A stretch of DNA of 64,000 bases. Source: an uncultured bacterium (lineage in GTDB: Bacteria > Verrucomicrobiota > Lentisphaeria > Victivallales > UBA1829). Shown one piece after another: positions 40,281 through 49,171 of the stretch. The notes under the pieces are model-generated. The model searched no databases. It saw nothing but the letters and a program-made list of their open reading frames with translations, and had not been told where the DNA came from. Position numbers and translations under genes: made by a program. The stretch spans positions 62,001 to 126,000 of the forward strand of contig CACYHQ010000006.1 of assembly GCA_902774245.1 (NCBI GenBank), read 5' to 3'. Numbering within the stretch: the first letter of the stretch is position 1; the number at the start of each line of letters is the position of its first letter.

Positions 40281-41393
40281 TCAGATCAGGGAGGCGAGGT
40301 CCGTGAACTCGTAGCCGTGCGCGGCGGCAACGTTTTTGTTCGTGAGCTTGCCGAGGTAGCAGTTCACGCCGGAGGCAATGACCTTGCTTTCCTTGCAGGC
40401 TTCCTCCAGGCCGCCCTTCGCGATCCGGAGTCCGTAGCGCAGCGTGGCGTTCGTGAGCGCGATCGTGCTGGTGCGCGGCACCGCGCCGGGCATATTCCCC
40501 ACACAGTAATGCACCACGCCTTCCTCGATGAATACCGGATCGTCGTGCGTGGTCACGTGCGAGGATTCGCCGCAGCCGCCCTGGTCGATCGCCACGTCCA
40601 CGAACACCGCGCCGTCCTTCATCTCGGGCAGATAGCGCCGCTTGAAGAGTTTGGGCGTGGAGCCGCCGGGAATCAGCACGGACCCGATCACCAGGTCGGC
40701 GTCCTTCAGCACGCGTTCGATGTTGCTGTCCGAGCTCACCAGCGTCTGGATGTGCGCGCCGAACATGTTGTCGAGCTCTTCGAGGCGCTTCAGGTTGATG
40801 TCGAGGATCGTCACGTTCGCGCCCATGCCGACCGCGATCTTGCACGCGTTCATGCCGACCGTGCCGCCGCCGAGGATCACCACGTTCGCCTTCGGTGTGC
40901 CGGGGACGCCCGCCAGCAGGATGCCTTCGCCGCCGAACTTCTTCTCCAGGTACTTCGCGCCCTCCTGGATGGAGAGACGGCCCGCGATCTGCGACATCGG
41001 GGCGAGGCACGGCAGGGAGCGGTCGGATTCCTGGATCGTCTCGTACGCGACCGCCTTGACCTTGCCCTTCAGCAGGGCGTCGGTCTGCTCCCTGTCGGCG
41101 GCGAGGTGCAGGTAGGTGTAGAGGATCAGGCCCTCGTGGAAGAGGCCGTATTCGCTTTCGAGCGGCTCCTTCACCTTCACCATCATGTCGACCAGATGCC
41201 ACACGTCCGCCGCGTTGTCGATGATGCTCGCACCGGCGTCAACGTATTCGTTGTCGGAGAACCCGGAGCCGACCCCGGCGCCGCGTTCCATGTACACGTG
41301 ATGCCCGGCGGCGACGTAATCCCGGACGTTGTCCGGCGTGAGCCCGACGCGGAATTCATTGTTCTTGATTTCTTTGACGCATCCGATTTTCAT
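40281..41393 (-). CDS. ald: Alanine dehydrogenase
   Basis: 370 aa from ATG 41393, the normal N-terminus MKIGCVKEIKNNEFRVGLTP. Catalyses NAD-dependent alanine = pyruvate + ammonia. Landmarks: YLHLAADREQTDALL, VAYETIQ, the NAD Rossmann loop VVILGGGTVGMNA, IGSVLIPGGSTPKL and GNMPGAVPRTST. A promoter lies 100-130 bases upstream. It links carbon and ammonia metabolism, as do gltBD further along. Confidence 0.95.
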   Translation of the reverse strand: MKIGCVKEIKNNEFRVGLTPDNVRDYVAAGHHVYMERGAGVGSGFSDNEYVDAGASIIDNAADVWHLVDMMVKVKEPLESEYGLFHEGLILYTYLHLAADREQTDALLKGKVKAVAYETIQESDRSLPCLAPMSQIAGRLSIQEGAKYLEKKFGGEGILLAGVPGTPKANVVILGGGTVGMNACKIAVGMGANVTILDINLKRLEELDNMFGAHIQTLVSSDSNIERVLKDADLVIGSVLIPGGSTPKLFKRRYLPEMKDGAVFVDVAIDQGGCGESSHVTTHDDPVFIEEGVVHYCVGNMPGAVPRTSTIALTNATLRYGLRIAKGGLEEACKESKVIASGVNCYLGKLTNKNVAAAHGYEFTDLASLI

Positions 41394-41493
41394 GGTGTTC
41401 AGCCTTTCTGTTTGTTGCCCCCGAAAACGGGGCGGAAATCTCCGTCGGTCCGTGTTTTTGACAGACGGGTGTTGGTCTTGTCGTGTGTTATAT

Positions 41494-41521
41494 AAAATAA
41501 CGGCGGGATCCCATTTTTCAA
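41494..41521 (-). promoter_or_regulatory. Promoter of ald
   Basis: Minus strand: TTGAAA (complement of 41516-41521), 16-bp spacer, TATTTT (complement of 41494-41499). Confidence 0.6.
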
Positions 41522-41551
41522 GCTCCCCGAAAAACAAAATGACCTGTTTTT

Positions 41552-42226
41552 TCAGAGGACAGACTGGTCGGGCTCCAGTGTGCGTTCAGTCTCTTGCGTC
41601 TTTTTTTTCAGATACTCGGAGCCGACAGTACCGTCTCTCCTCAAAAAGAGAAGATGATCGTATCCTTCGAACAAATGCCATTTGACGCGCATCGTGATGA
41701 ACCTGTCCTCGGGATCAGTCGAATCCTCGGGAGGAGCATGATATGTCGCAGAATCGAGGTCAAAGAAAAAAGTCTTCCGGAAATCGCTCTTCTGGATCCC
41801 CAGCGTTTCCAGCAGGGAACGCATGTCCTGCTGAGGCGGATAACTCCCGTGTTCCGTTTTGTAAGCTTCCAGGCGTAATGAAACGCGTATCATGTTCTCT
41901 GTCGTGAGATTATTGTCCGATTTGAGCACGGCTTCTCCGAGAGCGTTGATGATATTTGCGGCGATAAAGATGAAAAGGGCTCCAAGAAGCAGCAGGAGGA
42001 CCAGTTTCGCGACATTTCCCGCCGTCTGTCGAGGAGACTGGTCCGGCGGAGCCTTTTCTTCCTCTTTTTTCGCTTTGGATTGAAAACGCATTTCCGTCGC
42101 GATGATCGCGATTGCGGCAACGAGCCCCAGCAGCGGGAAAACGCTCGCCGCAACGATGAACACCAGCGGATAGATCAAATACCTGATCCGAAGCTTCGAT
42201 AAAAACGTTGTAAACTTGTTCTTCAT
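41552..42226 (-). CDS. Hypothetical membrane protein with pseudopilin-like C-terminus
   Basis: 224 aa. ATG follows AAGGAG. Two hydrophobic segments (about 17-42 and 70-95) with a Lys/Glu/Pro-rich cytoplasmic stretch between them. The C-terminal part (RLEAYKTEHGSYPPQQDMRSLL, later YDHLLFLRRDGTVG) looks like the globular part of type II secretion GspG-type pseudopilins. However, the N-terminus lacks a prepilin cleavage site, so it is not a standard pseudopilin. Function unknown. It lies downstream of a secreted metallopeptidase gene on the same strand. Confidence 0.6.
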   Translation of the reverse strand: MKNKFTTFLSKLRIRYLIYPLVFIVAASVFPLLGLVAAIAIIATEMRFQSKAKKEEEKAPPDQSPRQTAGNVAKLVLLLLLGALFIFIAANIINALGEAVLKSDNNLTTENMIRVSLRLEAYKTEHGSYPPQQDMRSLLETLGIQKSDFRKTFFFDLDSATYHAPPEDSTDPEDRFITMRVKWHLFEGYDHLLFLRRDGTVGSEYLKKKTQETERTLEPDQSVL

Positions 42227-42253
42227 TTTGTCTCCTTCGTGATCGGGGCACGG

Positions 42254-43840
42254 TCAGCTCGTCGGCATCGTGAACGTGCCGCAGGGGAGCCAGTCGGTGG
42301 TGGTCCCGTCGGAGTAGACGCCCTGGACCGCCCAAGTGTGCCTGCCGCTGGCGATGCCGGACAGTGTATAGGTGCTCTGTTCGTCGAGGTCGAATACCCT
42401 GTCGTCCACGCGGAGCTTGTACTTGACGATCCCGGTGTCGGGCGTGGCGGGGGTGAAACTGAACTTCGCGGACTGCGTCCTGCGGTTGATCCCGGTCTTC
42501 GGATCGCGCACGCCGCCGATCGTGTACGTCTTCGATTCGGCGGTTCCGTCGGAATCGACGACTTTCCATTGAAGCACGGAGTTTTTCGGGAGTTTGAACT
42601 GGTGGGAAACGGTCCTGCTCTCCTCGCCCCAGTCCTTGTCGTTGACCTGTTTCCACTCGCCGGATTCGCCGTTCCGGTACAGCAGCCTGTCGACGGAATT
42701 GATCGTGATCGCCTTCGAGTTGTTGTAGTTTCTGACCTTCTGCACCGTGAACGTGCCGGTGAACTCGTAGCTCGAATCAGAGAGCTTCAGCTTGGACGAG
42801 AAATCCGTGACCTCGATCGGCGCGTCCAGTACGTCGATGATCCGGTCGCCGTCGGAATCCCGCCAGCCGATCATTTCCAGCGATTGCGGCGAAGTGACGT
42901 GCCGTTCGAACGCAGTCGAGATCGAACTGTTCATCAGGCTGGGCACGATGCTGTTCCGGTCCGGGTTGCCGTCCGGGGCGTTGGTGTTCTGCACGCCGTA
43001 ATACCCGGCGCGGTCCGTATACCTGCCTTGCCCCGGATACTCGTCGGCCGCGCCGAAGATGTGCGCCATTTCGTGCGCGAAGGACTGGGAGGAATACCAG
43101 TCATAGGCTTTGGAGTACGCCACGAGGATATAGGTGTCGGAAACGCCCTCGTACTGCCGTCCCAGGGTGTAGGATCGGTAATTGTCCGAAAAGTAGTGGT
43201 CGCGGTCGTTGTCGGCCTTCACCACGAAGATGTTGAACGCGAAATCGGCGTTGTATTTCTCGATCGTGTCGGCGGTATACCGGTACAGCATCCCGGTTTT
43301 GTCGCCGGAATACCCCTGCGCGTTCAGAAATTCGCCGATCCACAGCCTGTCGTCGCGCATCGCGCTGTGCGTGACAGGTTCGTAGGAGGTCCGGAACGGC
43401 GTTTCCGCGTGCTCCACGTCGACCGTGAAATGCAGCTTGCCGATGTAGTTCTTCCGCTTCCACATCTCCTCCCACCAGGCGCAGGCTTTTTTGACGTGGG
43501 CGATCACCTTCGCGATCTCGTCCTTGCTCCAGGTCTCGGATTTGGCGTCGATCCTGCCGTCGCATTCGAACAGCACGAGGTTGACGCGGATCTCGCCCGC
43601 CATGAACGCCGAGGTGTCGTATTGCCCTGCGCCGAAGGGCCGTTTCAGCTTCGTTTCCGGCTGCGCGACCGCCCCTGCTCCGGGCGGACGGGTCCATTGT
43701 CCGCCGCCAAAGCCATTTCGGCCACCGCCGAAGCCGTTGCGGTTTCCGAAATTTCCGAATCCGCCCCGGTTCCCTTGCGCGAACGCAACCGCGCAGCAGA
43801 ACAGGATCAGGGCGCACAATATCGTTTGAATTCGTTTCAT
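42254..43840 (-). CDS. Secreted zinc metallopeptidase with Gly-rich linker
   Basis: 528 aa. Signal peptide 1-21, then a Gly/Asn/Phe-rich linker (about 22-60, GNRGGFGNF, NGFGGG repeats). The catalytic domain contains AHEMAHIFGAADEY, the HExxHxxGxxD zinc motif of metzincin-like peptidases, with SLMN downstream as a possible Met-turn. Two C-terminal beta domains follow (about 340-525, ending in an Ig-like GRHTWAVQGVYSDG). It is exported and probably a surface or extracellular protease, but the specific peptidase family is not identified. Its ATG overlaps the stop of the upstream YigZ-family gene (ATGA). Confidence 0.75.
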   Translation of the reverse strand: MKRIQTILCALILFCCAVAFAQGNRGGFGNFGNRNGFGGGRNGFGGGQWTRPPGAGAVAQPETKLKRPFGAGQYDTSAFMAGEIRVNLVLFECDGRIDAKSETWSKDEIAKVIAHVKKACAWWEEMWKRKNYIGKLHFTVDVEHAETPFRTSYEPVTHSAMRDDRLWIGEFLNAQGYSGDKTGMLYRYTADTIEKYNADFAFNIFVVKADNDRDHYFSDNYRSYTLGRQYEGVSDTYILVAYSKAYDWYSSQSFAHEMAHIFGAADEYPGQGRYTDRAGYYGVQNTNAPDGNPDRNSIVPSLMNSSISTAFERHVTSPQSLEMIGWRDSDGDRIIDVLDAPIEVTDFSSKLKLSDSSYEFTGTFTVQKVRNYNNSKAITINSVDRLLYRNGESGEWKQVNDKDWGEESRTVSHQFKLPKNSVLQWKVVDSDGTAESKTYTIGGVRDPKTGINRRTQSAKFSFTPATPDTGIVKYKLRVDDRVFDLDEQSTYTLSGIASGRHTWAVQGVYSDGTTTDWLPCGTFTMPTS

Positions 43841-44457
43841 GGCATCACTCTTTCATCATTTGGGATCTGTTCGCGGGGAAGGGCCGCGCCGTTGGTGAGG
43901 TCGCGGACCATGGCGGAAAACGCGGCGAAGTTCGCGGTCGGGATCTCGCCGGAAAGCGTCACGCCTGCACTGAACTCCTCGCCGGTGACCGCAACCGCGA
44001 ATTCCGCGAGACGGCGGCGCACGGTCTCGTACTGGAGATAGCTCAGCGCGAGCATAAAACGCGTGAGCGGGACGAGTTCGGCGGTCGGCGCGTCGGCGAG
44101 CGCCAGCTGGGCACTTTCGGTGTAGGCGCGGACCAGCCCGCCCGTGCCGAGCAGAATCCCGCCGAACCAGCGCGTCACGGTGAGCAGGACGTTCGTGATC
44201 CCGCTGCCCTTCAGCACCTCCATCACGGGGCGTCCGGCGGTCCCGGAGGGTTCGCCGTCGTCGGAACACCCCATCACGCCGCCCTGCGGCCCGCAGACGA
44301 ACGCAAAGACGACATGATTCGCATCAGCATAGACGCGCTTGCGTTCGCGCTGAAGCTCGCGCGCGGCCTCGGGCGAGGCGACCGGAGTCGCTTCGGCGAG
44401 GAAACGCGATTTGCGCACAATGAGTTCGGTGCGTGTACCCTGGCGCAGGATCAGCAT
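43837..44457 (-). CDS. YigZ/IMPACT family protein
   Basis: 206 aa from ATG 44457; a longer frame upstream has no homology. The UPF0029/Impact N-domain is clear: KSRFLAEATPV, ANHVVFAFV, GCSDDGEPSGTAGRPVMEVL and TRWFGGILLGTGGLVRAY. A C-terminal DUF1949-like ferredoxin fold follows (about 135-200). The family is linked in E. coli to ribosome-associated or proline-peptide functions and in eukaryotes to translational control through GCN2. The stop overlaps the start of a secreted protease, an odd functional pairing. Confidence 0.9.
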   Translation of the reverse strand: MLILRQGTRTELIVRKSRFLAEATPVASPEAARELQRERKRVYADANHVVFAFVCGPQGGVMGCSDDGEPSGTAGRPVMEVLKGSGITNVLLTVTRWFGGILLGTGGLVRAYTESAQLALADAPTAELVPLTRFMLALSYLQYETVRRRLAEFAVAVTGEEFSAGVTLSGEIPTANFAAFSAMVRDLTNGAALPREQIPNDERVMP

Positions 44458-44777
44458 GAGTTCATCAAACCTTAGTTTTAAATCCGTATTCCGAAAAGAG
44501 TTTCTACACAATACACCCGTCAGCGCAATAATGCAAGCCGGAAAAAGGAGAAAACGCCGCCCCGCGAACAAAAAGAAGCCGCATTCCTGCATACCGCGAA
44601 GATGTTCTCCGAGCGAGTGCGGCATCTTTTGTCTAAAAAAGTCAGAAAAACGTTGTTTTTTTCGATTTTTCCTGCAATAAACGGAACGGGAGATTCGTTA
44701 AATAGAAAAATATGTCCCTTTTATCCAGACAAAACAACCGATCTTTCCTAACAAAACAAACAGTAAAGGAGATTTGT
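44458..44777. other. Divergent intergenic region, no gene seen
   Basis: 320 bp between the divergent YigZ and esterase genes. It contains GCCGCA/TGCGGC inverted arms far apart (about 44578-44630) and AT-rich sequence from 44640, where the esterase promoter probably lies (TTGTTT, then AATAAA about 17 bp later is a weak fit). No RNA gene recognised. Confidence 0.4.
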
Positions 44778-46343
44778 ATGACACACAAACTGAACAAGAT
44801 GCTGGCTTCCGGCTCGATCATCGCCGGATCTCTGCTCCTCGCATCCGTGCTTTCCGCACAGGCTCCGGCTGGCGCTGGCGCGGCTCCCGCTGGCGGCGCA
44901 CCCGCCATGGGCGGCTTCGGCGGATTCGGCGGCGGCCAGGGCGGTATGCCCCCGATGGGCGGATTCGGCGGCGGCCAGGGCGGCTTCGGCGGATTCGGAC
45001 AAGGCGGCGCGGCTCCCGCTGGCGCAGGCGCGGCTCCCGCTGGCGGAGCTCCCGCCATGGGCGGCTTCGGCGGATTCGGCGGCGGCCAGGGCGGTATGCC
45101 CCCGATGGGCGGATTCGGCGGCGGCCAGGGCGGTCAGGGTGGATTCCCCGGATTCGGCGGCGGCCAGGGCGGTATGCCCCCGATGGGCGGCCAGGGCGGT
45201 CAGGGTGGATTCCCCGGATTCGGCGGCGGCCAAGGCAGTATGCCCCCGATGGGCGGCCAGGGCGCAGGCGGACAGAGACCTGCCGGCGGCATGGGCGGAT
45301 TCCCCGGATTCGGCGGCGGCCAGGGCGGCATGCCCCGTATGGGCGGCATGGGCGGCGGTATGCCCCGCATGGGCGGTATGGGCGGCATGGGCGGTCAGCA
45401 GCGCGAAGCGAAACCCGAAAAGAGAGAAAAGATGGAATCCATCGCCTCCACCCGGACCGAGTTCCCCGACAACAAGTTCAAGGAAATGCCGCAGGAATAC
45501 AACAATCCCAACGAAAAATCCGGCAAGGTCGTGTCTTTCAAGTACAAAACGCGCGACAATTCGAAGGAAGGCAGCGCCGACGTCGAGAAGACCGCCCTCA
45601 TCTATCTGCCCGCGGGTTATGACGAGAAGGACACCAAGACCCAGTACAACATCCTGTACCTGATGCACGGCGGCGGCGGAAACGAGAACCAGTATTTCCA
45701 CGGCGTAGATCAGAACAGCCAGATGAAGAACGTACTCGACAACATGATCGCCAAGGGCGACATCAAGCCCCTCATCGTCGTCACGCCCACCTACAACGTG
45801 CCGTACGCCAGCGACATGAGCAGCACCAGCATGAACTTCCACCTCGAGCTCGTCAAGGACCTGATCCCGGCCGTCGAAAAGCAGTATCACACCTATGCCA
45901 AGGACGTCACCAAGGAAGGCATCCACGCCTCCAAGTGGCATCGCGCGTTCAGCGGATTCTCCATGGGCGGCGTCTGCACCTGGGGCGTCTTCGATCACTG
46001 CATCGACCAGATCGGCTGCTACATCCCGATCAGCGGCGACAGCTGGATCGCAGGCATGGGCAACGGCGAAGGCTCCGCGAAGTATCTCGCGGAAACCTTC
46101 ACCCAGAGCGGCTACAAGCCCACGGATTTCCGCGTCTACGCCGGCTGCGGCAGTCCCTCCGACATGGCATACGGGAATCTGACTCCCCAGATCGATGCCA
46201 TGAAGAAGCATACCGAAATCTTCAAGTATTGCGATAATTTCAAGGACGGTAACCTGTATCAGGCCTTCTCCGAAAAGAGCGGTCATGACAACACCACGAT
46301 CATGAACATCCTGTACAACGGCCTCCCGAAGATGTTCGAATGA
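44778..46343 (+). CDS. Secreted esterase with long Gly/Gln/Met-rich repeat region
   Basis: 521 aa. ATG 44778 follows AAAGGAG. Signal peptide about 1-28 (ends SAQA), then roughly 185 residues of low complexity built from GGFGGFGGGQGG, MPPMGG, GGQGGFPGFGG and APAGAGAAPAGG units. From about residue 225 comes an esterase D/feruloyl-esterase-like alpha/beta hydrolase: TALIYLPAGYDEKD, YLMHGGGGNENQ and FSGFSMGGVCTW with the nucleophile Ser, plus HDNTTIMN with the likely catalytic His. Such enzymes remove acyl groups from plant polysaccharides. The repeat region may act as a flexible spacer or surface-binding segment. Confidence 0.85.
   Translation: MTHKLNKMLASGSIIAGSLLLASVLSAQAPAGAGAAPAGGAPAMGGFGGFGGGQGGMPPMGGFGGGQGGFGGFGQGGAAPAGAGAAPAGGAPAMGGFGGFGGGQGGMPPMGGFGGGQGGQGGFPGFGGGQGGMPPMGGQGGQGGFPGFGGGQGSMPPMGGQGAGGQRPAGGMGGFPGFGGGQGGMPRMGGMGGGMPRMGGMGGMGGQQREAKPEKREKMESIASTRTEFPDNKFKEMPQEYNNPNEKSGKVVSFKYKTRDNSKEGSADVEKTALIYLPAGYDEKDTKTQYNILYLMHGGGGNENQYFHGVDQNSQMKNVLDNMIAKGDIKPLIVVTPTYNVPYASDMSSTSMNFHLELVKDLIPAVEKQYHTYAKDVTKEGIHASKWHRAFSGFSMGGVCTWGVFDHCIDQIGCYIPISGDSWIAGMGNGEGSAKYLAETFTQSGYKPTDFRVYAGCGSPSDMAYGNLTPQIDAMKKHTEIFKYCDNFKDGNLYQAFSEKSGHDNTTIMNILYNGLPKMFE
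44878..45132 (+). repeat. 150-bp in-frame tandem duplication in the esterase gene
   Basis: About 105 bp at 44878-44982 recurs at 45028-45132 with only a few substitutions, giving a 150-bp (50-codon) period. A second, 66-bp period follows (GGATTCCCCGG at 45141 and 45207) and a looser third copy at 45297. All periods are multiples of three, so the repeats expand without breaking the frame. Confidence 0.85.
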
Positions 46344-46409
46344 TCCGGTTTATTCCCTGACACGGCCCTGAAAAGTCGTGCCGGGGAACAGTCGATCCTC
46401 ACGCATCGC

Positions 46410-46446
46410 CTCAACCCCCTGCCATTCGCGGGGGGTTGAGTTTTTT
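46410..46446 (+). terminator. Rho-independent terminator after the esterase
   Basis: CTCAACCCCC (46410-46419) pairs perfectly with GGGGGTTGAG (46431-46440), followed by TTTTTT. Confidence 0.92.
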
Positions 46447-46473
46447 ATATACCTTCAATCAAAAGAACTTCGG

Positions 46474-46501
46474 TTGAAAAAAGCTGAAGGAAAGGTATAT
46501 T
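46474..46501 (+). promoter_or_regulatory. Promoter of the thioesterase gene
   Basis: TTGAAA (46474-46479), 16-bp spacer, TATATT (46496-46501). Confidence 0.7.
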
Positions 46502-46591
46502 ATTACATTCGTTTCTCTCACCATGCGGTCTATTTCGAACCGGATCGCAGGCGTGTTTCAGAGGAGCAACCGTAATGATTGGAGAACAAAC

Positions 46592-47098
46592 ATGAAAGTC
46601 ATCGGGCAACAGCGCAACAGCCGGATGTGCGTGATCTGCGGATTGGACAACCAGTTCGGCGTTCAGGCGCCATTCTATAACATGACCGACGGAAGCGTCG
46701 CATCGCCGTTCCGCTACCGGGCGTGGCATCAGAGCTACCCCGGACGGGTTCACGGCGGCATGATTACCGCCATGCTGGACGAAATGGGCCTCCGGGGATT
46801 GTGGGCGGCCAGAAACGACGACGCGGAGTTCGGCGTCACCATCTCCCTTGAGACCCGCTACCGGAAGCCCGTCCCCTACGATGCCGATCTCCTGGCCACT
46901 GGAAAACTGATCGAAGACCGTTCCAGGCTGTTCGCCGTGGAGGCAAAAATCCTGACCGTCGACGGCGAAGTGCTGGCCGAAGGGATCCTCCGGTATCTTC
47001 ATCTGCCTGTGAATCAGATCGCCGAAGGGACTACGGTCCACGACGAAATGCCCTACAGTCCCGAGTGCAGGATCACGGAGCTCCCGATCCCCGAATAA
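46592..47098 (+). CDS. PaaI-like hotdog-fold thioesterase
   Basis: 168 aa. ATG 46592 follows TTGGAGA; the longer frame from 46523 lacks a ribosome binding site. The hotdog core is visible: HGGMITAMLDEMG (central helix with the family's acidic residue), then TISLETRYRKPVPYDADLLATG and a last strand AEGILRYLHLP. The N-terminus has CVICGLDNQFG, a short Cys motif seen in some PaaI-like proteins. It probably hydrolyses an acyl-CoA; the substrate is not indicated. Confidence 0.85.
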   Translation: MKVIGQQRNSRMCVICGLDNQFGVQAPFYNMTDGSVASPFRYRAWHQSYPGRVHGGMITAMLDEMGLRGLWAARNDDAEFGVTISLETRYRKPVPYDADLLATGKLIEDRSRLFAVEAKILTVDGEVLAEGILRYLHLPVNQIAEGTTVHDEMPYSPECRITELPIPE

Positions 47099-47143
47099 CC
47101 TCAACCCCGGACGCCCGCATCCCCAATCAAGGAAACTCACAAT

Positions 47144-48628
47144 ATGAAAAAACTCTTCCGTCTTTTTGCGATTCTTTTCCTTGCCGTCACGATCCTCACG
47201 TCCTGCTCCGACAAAAAGGGCAAACCGCTGATCGTCGCCTGCGCGGTGTCCACCTCGCCATACTGCTATTATGTCGGCGACGCAAACACCACTGTCGCGG
47301 GGATCGACATCGACCTCATCAACGAGATCGGGAAGGAACTCGGACGCCCGATTCAGATCCGGATCGTCCCGTTCCAGTATATTTTCACGCTCATATCCCA
47401 GGGGGAAGCCGACATCGGTGCCGCGGGAATCACGATCACGCCGGAACATTCCGAAGACAACCTCATTTCCTCGCCCTACGACACATCCTCGCAGGTCATC
47501 GTCGTGCCGAACGGGGCCGCCATCAAGGATGAATCCGCTCTGAAAACCGCCAGAGTCGCAGTGCAGGAAGGAGCCAGCGATATCGAACTCCTCCGTGAAA
47601 CGGTCAAACCGGAAGCGGTCATCCCGTTCCTGACGCTGGAAGAGATCGATACCGTGTTCAACCGCCGCCGTGCCGATGCCGCCGTCCTGGATGCCATGCA
47701 GGCGGATTCCCTTATCAAGGCAAACAAAAGCAAGTACAAAATCCTGGGAAAGCCTCTGAGCAGGCTTCAGTACGGGCTCGTCTTCAACAAGGAAGATTCC
47801 AGGCTCGCAGCAGCCGCCAACAAGGTCATTGAAACGTTCAAAGTGTCCGGCGCGCTTCAGAAAAGCCGGGCGAAACACTTCGATGAGCTCAACAACATCC
47901 CCCCTGCCCGCAGAAACGAAGATAAAGGCAAGCCGTTCGTCGTCTGCCTCGAATCCTCGTTTGCGCCGTTCGTCCTCATGAACAGGAACCAGCTGGTCGG
48001 CATGGATATCGAGATCGCAAAGGACATCGCAAAAGAGCTGAAACGCCCCCTGCGGATCAAGATCGTGCCCTTCCACGAGGTACTTCCCCTCGTGGAATCC
48101 GGGTCCGCCGACATGGGCGCATCCGGCATCTCCATCACGCCGGAACGGGAAAAGCTCGTGCTGTTCTCCCAGCCGTACGAAAGCACTGTCCGGCGGATTC
48201 TCGTCAACACCGATGCCGCGTATGCAAAGCTTGACGACCTGAAGGGAAAAGTGATCGGAGCAAAGAGAGGCACCAAGAGCGAGGACTTCGCCATCGAAGA
48301 GCTTCAGGCGGAAAAGACGGTCCACTTTGACAACTCCATGCAGGGCATCCTGGGCCTCCTCGAACACAAGATCGACGCATACATCGACGACGGCGGCGAA
48401 GCCGATCTCGCCTCGGACAAGATCGCCAGCATCGACGGCAGAAGAGTCAAAAAACTGGATGTTTCCATTCCTCTGGAGGAATACGGTTTCGCGTTCCAAC
48501 TCGGCAATACCGACGCGAAAGCCGCCGCGGACAAGGTCATCGACACTAAACGCCACAGGGGCGAGATCAACGCCCTCTCGCGCAAGTACACGTCCATCTA
48601 CATGACGCTTGACATGGAGAATCTCTGA
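47144..48628 (+). CDS. Tandem double solute-binding lipoprotein (SBP family 3)
   Basis: 494 aa. Lipobox LTSC at about residue 21. Two full periplasmic amino-acid-binding domains are joined head to tail: domain 1 about 27-255 (VAGIDIDLINEIGKELGRP, GEADIGAAGITITPE) and domain 2 about 263-490 (LVGMDIEIAKDIAKELKRP, GSADMGASGISITPE). The matching motifs show internal duplication. These folds bind polar amino acids for ABC uptake. No permease or ATPase gene is adjacent, so it either serves a transporter elsewhere or acts as a sensor. Domain 1 lacks several residues common in the ligand pocket, so the two sites may differ. Confidence 0.88.
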   Translation: MKKLFRLFAILFLAVTILTSCSDKKGKPLIVACAVSTSPYCYYVGDANTTVAGIDIDLINEIGKELGRPIQIRIVPFQYIFTLISQGEADIGAAGITITPEHSEDNLISSPYDTSSQVIVVPNGAAIKDESALKTARVAVQEGASDIELLRETVKPEAVIPFLTLEEIDTVFNRRRADAAVLDAMQADSLIKANKSKYKILGKPLSRLQYGLVFNKEDSRLAAAANKVIETFKVSGALQKSRAKHFDELNNIPPARRNEDKGKPFVVCLESSFAPFVLMNRNQLVGMDIEIAKDIAKELKRPLRIKIVPFHEVLPLVESGSADMGASGISITPEREKLVLFSQPYESTVRRILVNTDAAYAKLDDLKGKVIGAKRGTKSEDFAIEELQAEKTVHFDNSMQGILGLLEHKIDAYIDDGGEADLASDKIASIDGRRVKKLDVSIPLEEYGFAFQLGNTDAKAAADKVIDTKRHRGEINALSRKYTSIYMTLDMENL

Positions 48629-49041
48629 CGGCTGCAAACGTCTCAGACGGCAATATCCTTCCCTGCCCGGATCCGGCAGCTTAGGAAGGATAGCGCAAGT
48701 CTGTGCCGCGTCCGCTTTTTACTGTCAGACCAGCAGGCCTCTGCGGCTTCCTCGAATATGCACAGGGAAAAAGAATCGGCGAATCTGCCAGCCTGCTCCA
48801 GTACCATGAAGAGACAGGACCTGGGACCTGTCTTCGCCGACTTTGAGCATGATCCTGACCTCGGTCACGCCGTAACCCCTGACGCGGTTTTGAGTCTTCG
48901 ACTGTTTTTGACATAGGAAAAAGAGAAACGCCGGAAAGATCAGGGAGACAGCCTGAAAGAAGCCGGCATCGGATCTTTTTTATCAGACAAGGGCGGTGAA
49001 TAACAATAGAAAAGTCGATGTGACCGCCTTGAAATCAGGGC
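48629..49041. other. Intergenic region with no supportable gene
   Basis: About 410 bp. A 77-codon minus-strand frame (48681-48914) is Arg-rich and its neighbouring frames carry protein-like stretches with stops, so it may be a decayed gene, but I cannot name it. GACAGG and CCTGTC form a small hairpin at 48813-48832. No terminator with a U-run is seen directly after the binding-protein gene. Confidence 0.4.
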
Positions 49042-49094
49042 AAAAAAATGGAGCCAACGCTCGGAATCGAACCGAGGACCTGTTCATTACGAGT
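49042..49094 (+). repeat. Attachment site attL (53-bp direct repeat)
   Basis: Identical to 53936-53988. It spans the tRNA-Thr 3' end (CCA), T arm, variable loop and the 3' side of the anticodon stem through the anticodon loop, plus seven A residues beyond the CCA. It is not itself a complete tRNA gene because the acceptor 5' strand and D arm are missing. Confidence 0.92.
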
Positions 49095-49171
49095 TCTCTG
49101 CAATAAAAATTATTTCTCGCTTATTATAAATAAATTATGGAGATTTAGTGTTTTTAATTGCGTATAAGTTG

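Noticed and set aside
44878..45415. CRISPR-like regular repeats
   Set aside because: The repeats are coding, in frame and lack unique spacers of constant length; they encode a Gly-rich protein segment. No CRISPR array was seen elsewhere.
48681..48914. 77-codon minus-strand frame as a gene
   Set aside because: Arg-rich, no ribosome binding site, no family; at best a decayed remnant.
49042..49094. A second tRNA or tRNA pseudogene
   Set aside because: Only the 3' half is present and it is identical to the tRNA end at 53936-53988, which is explained by element integration.
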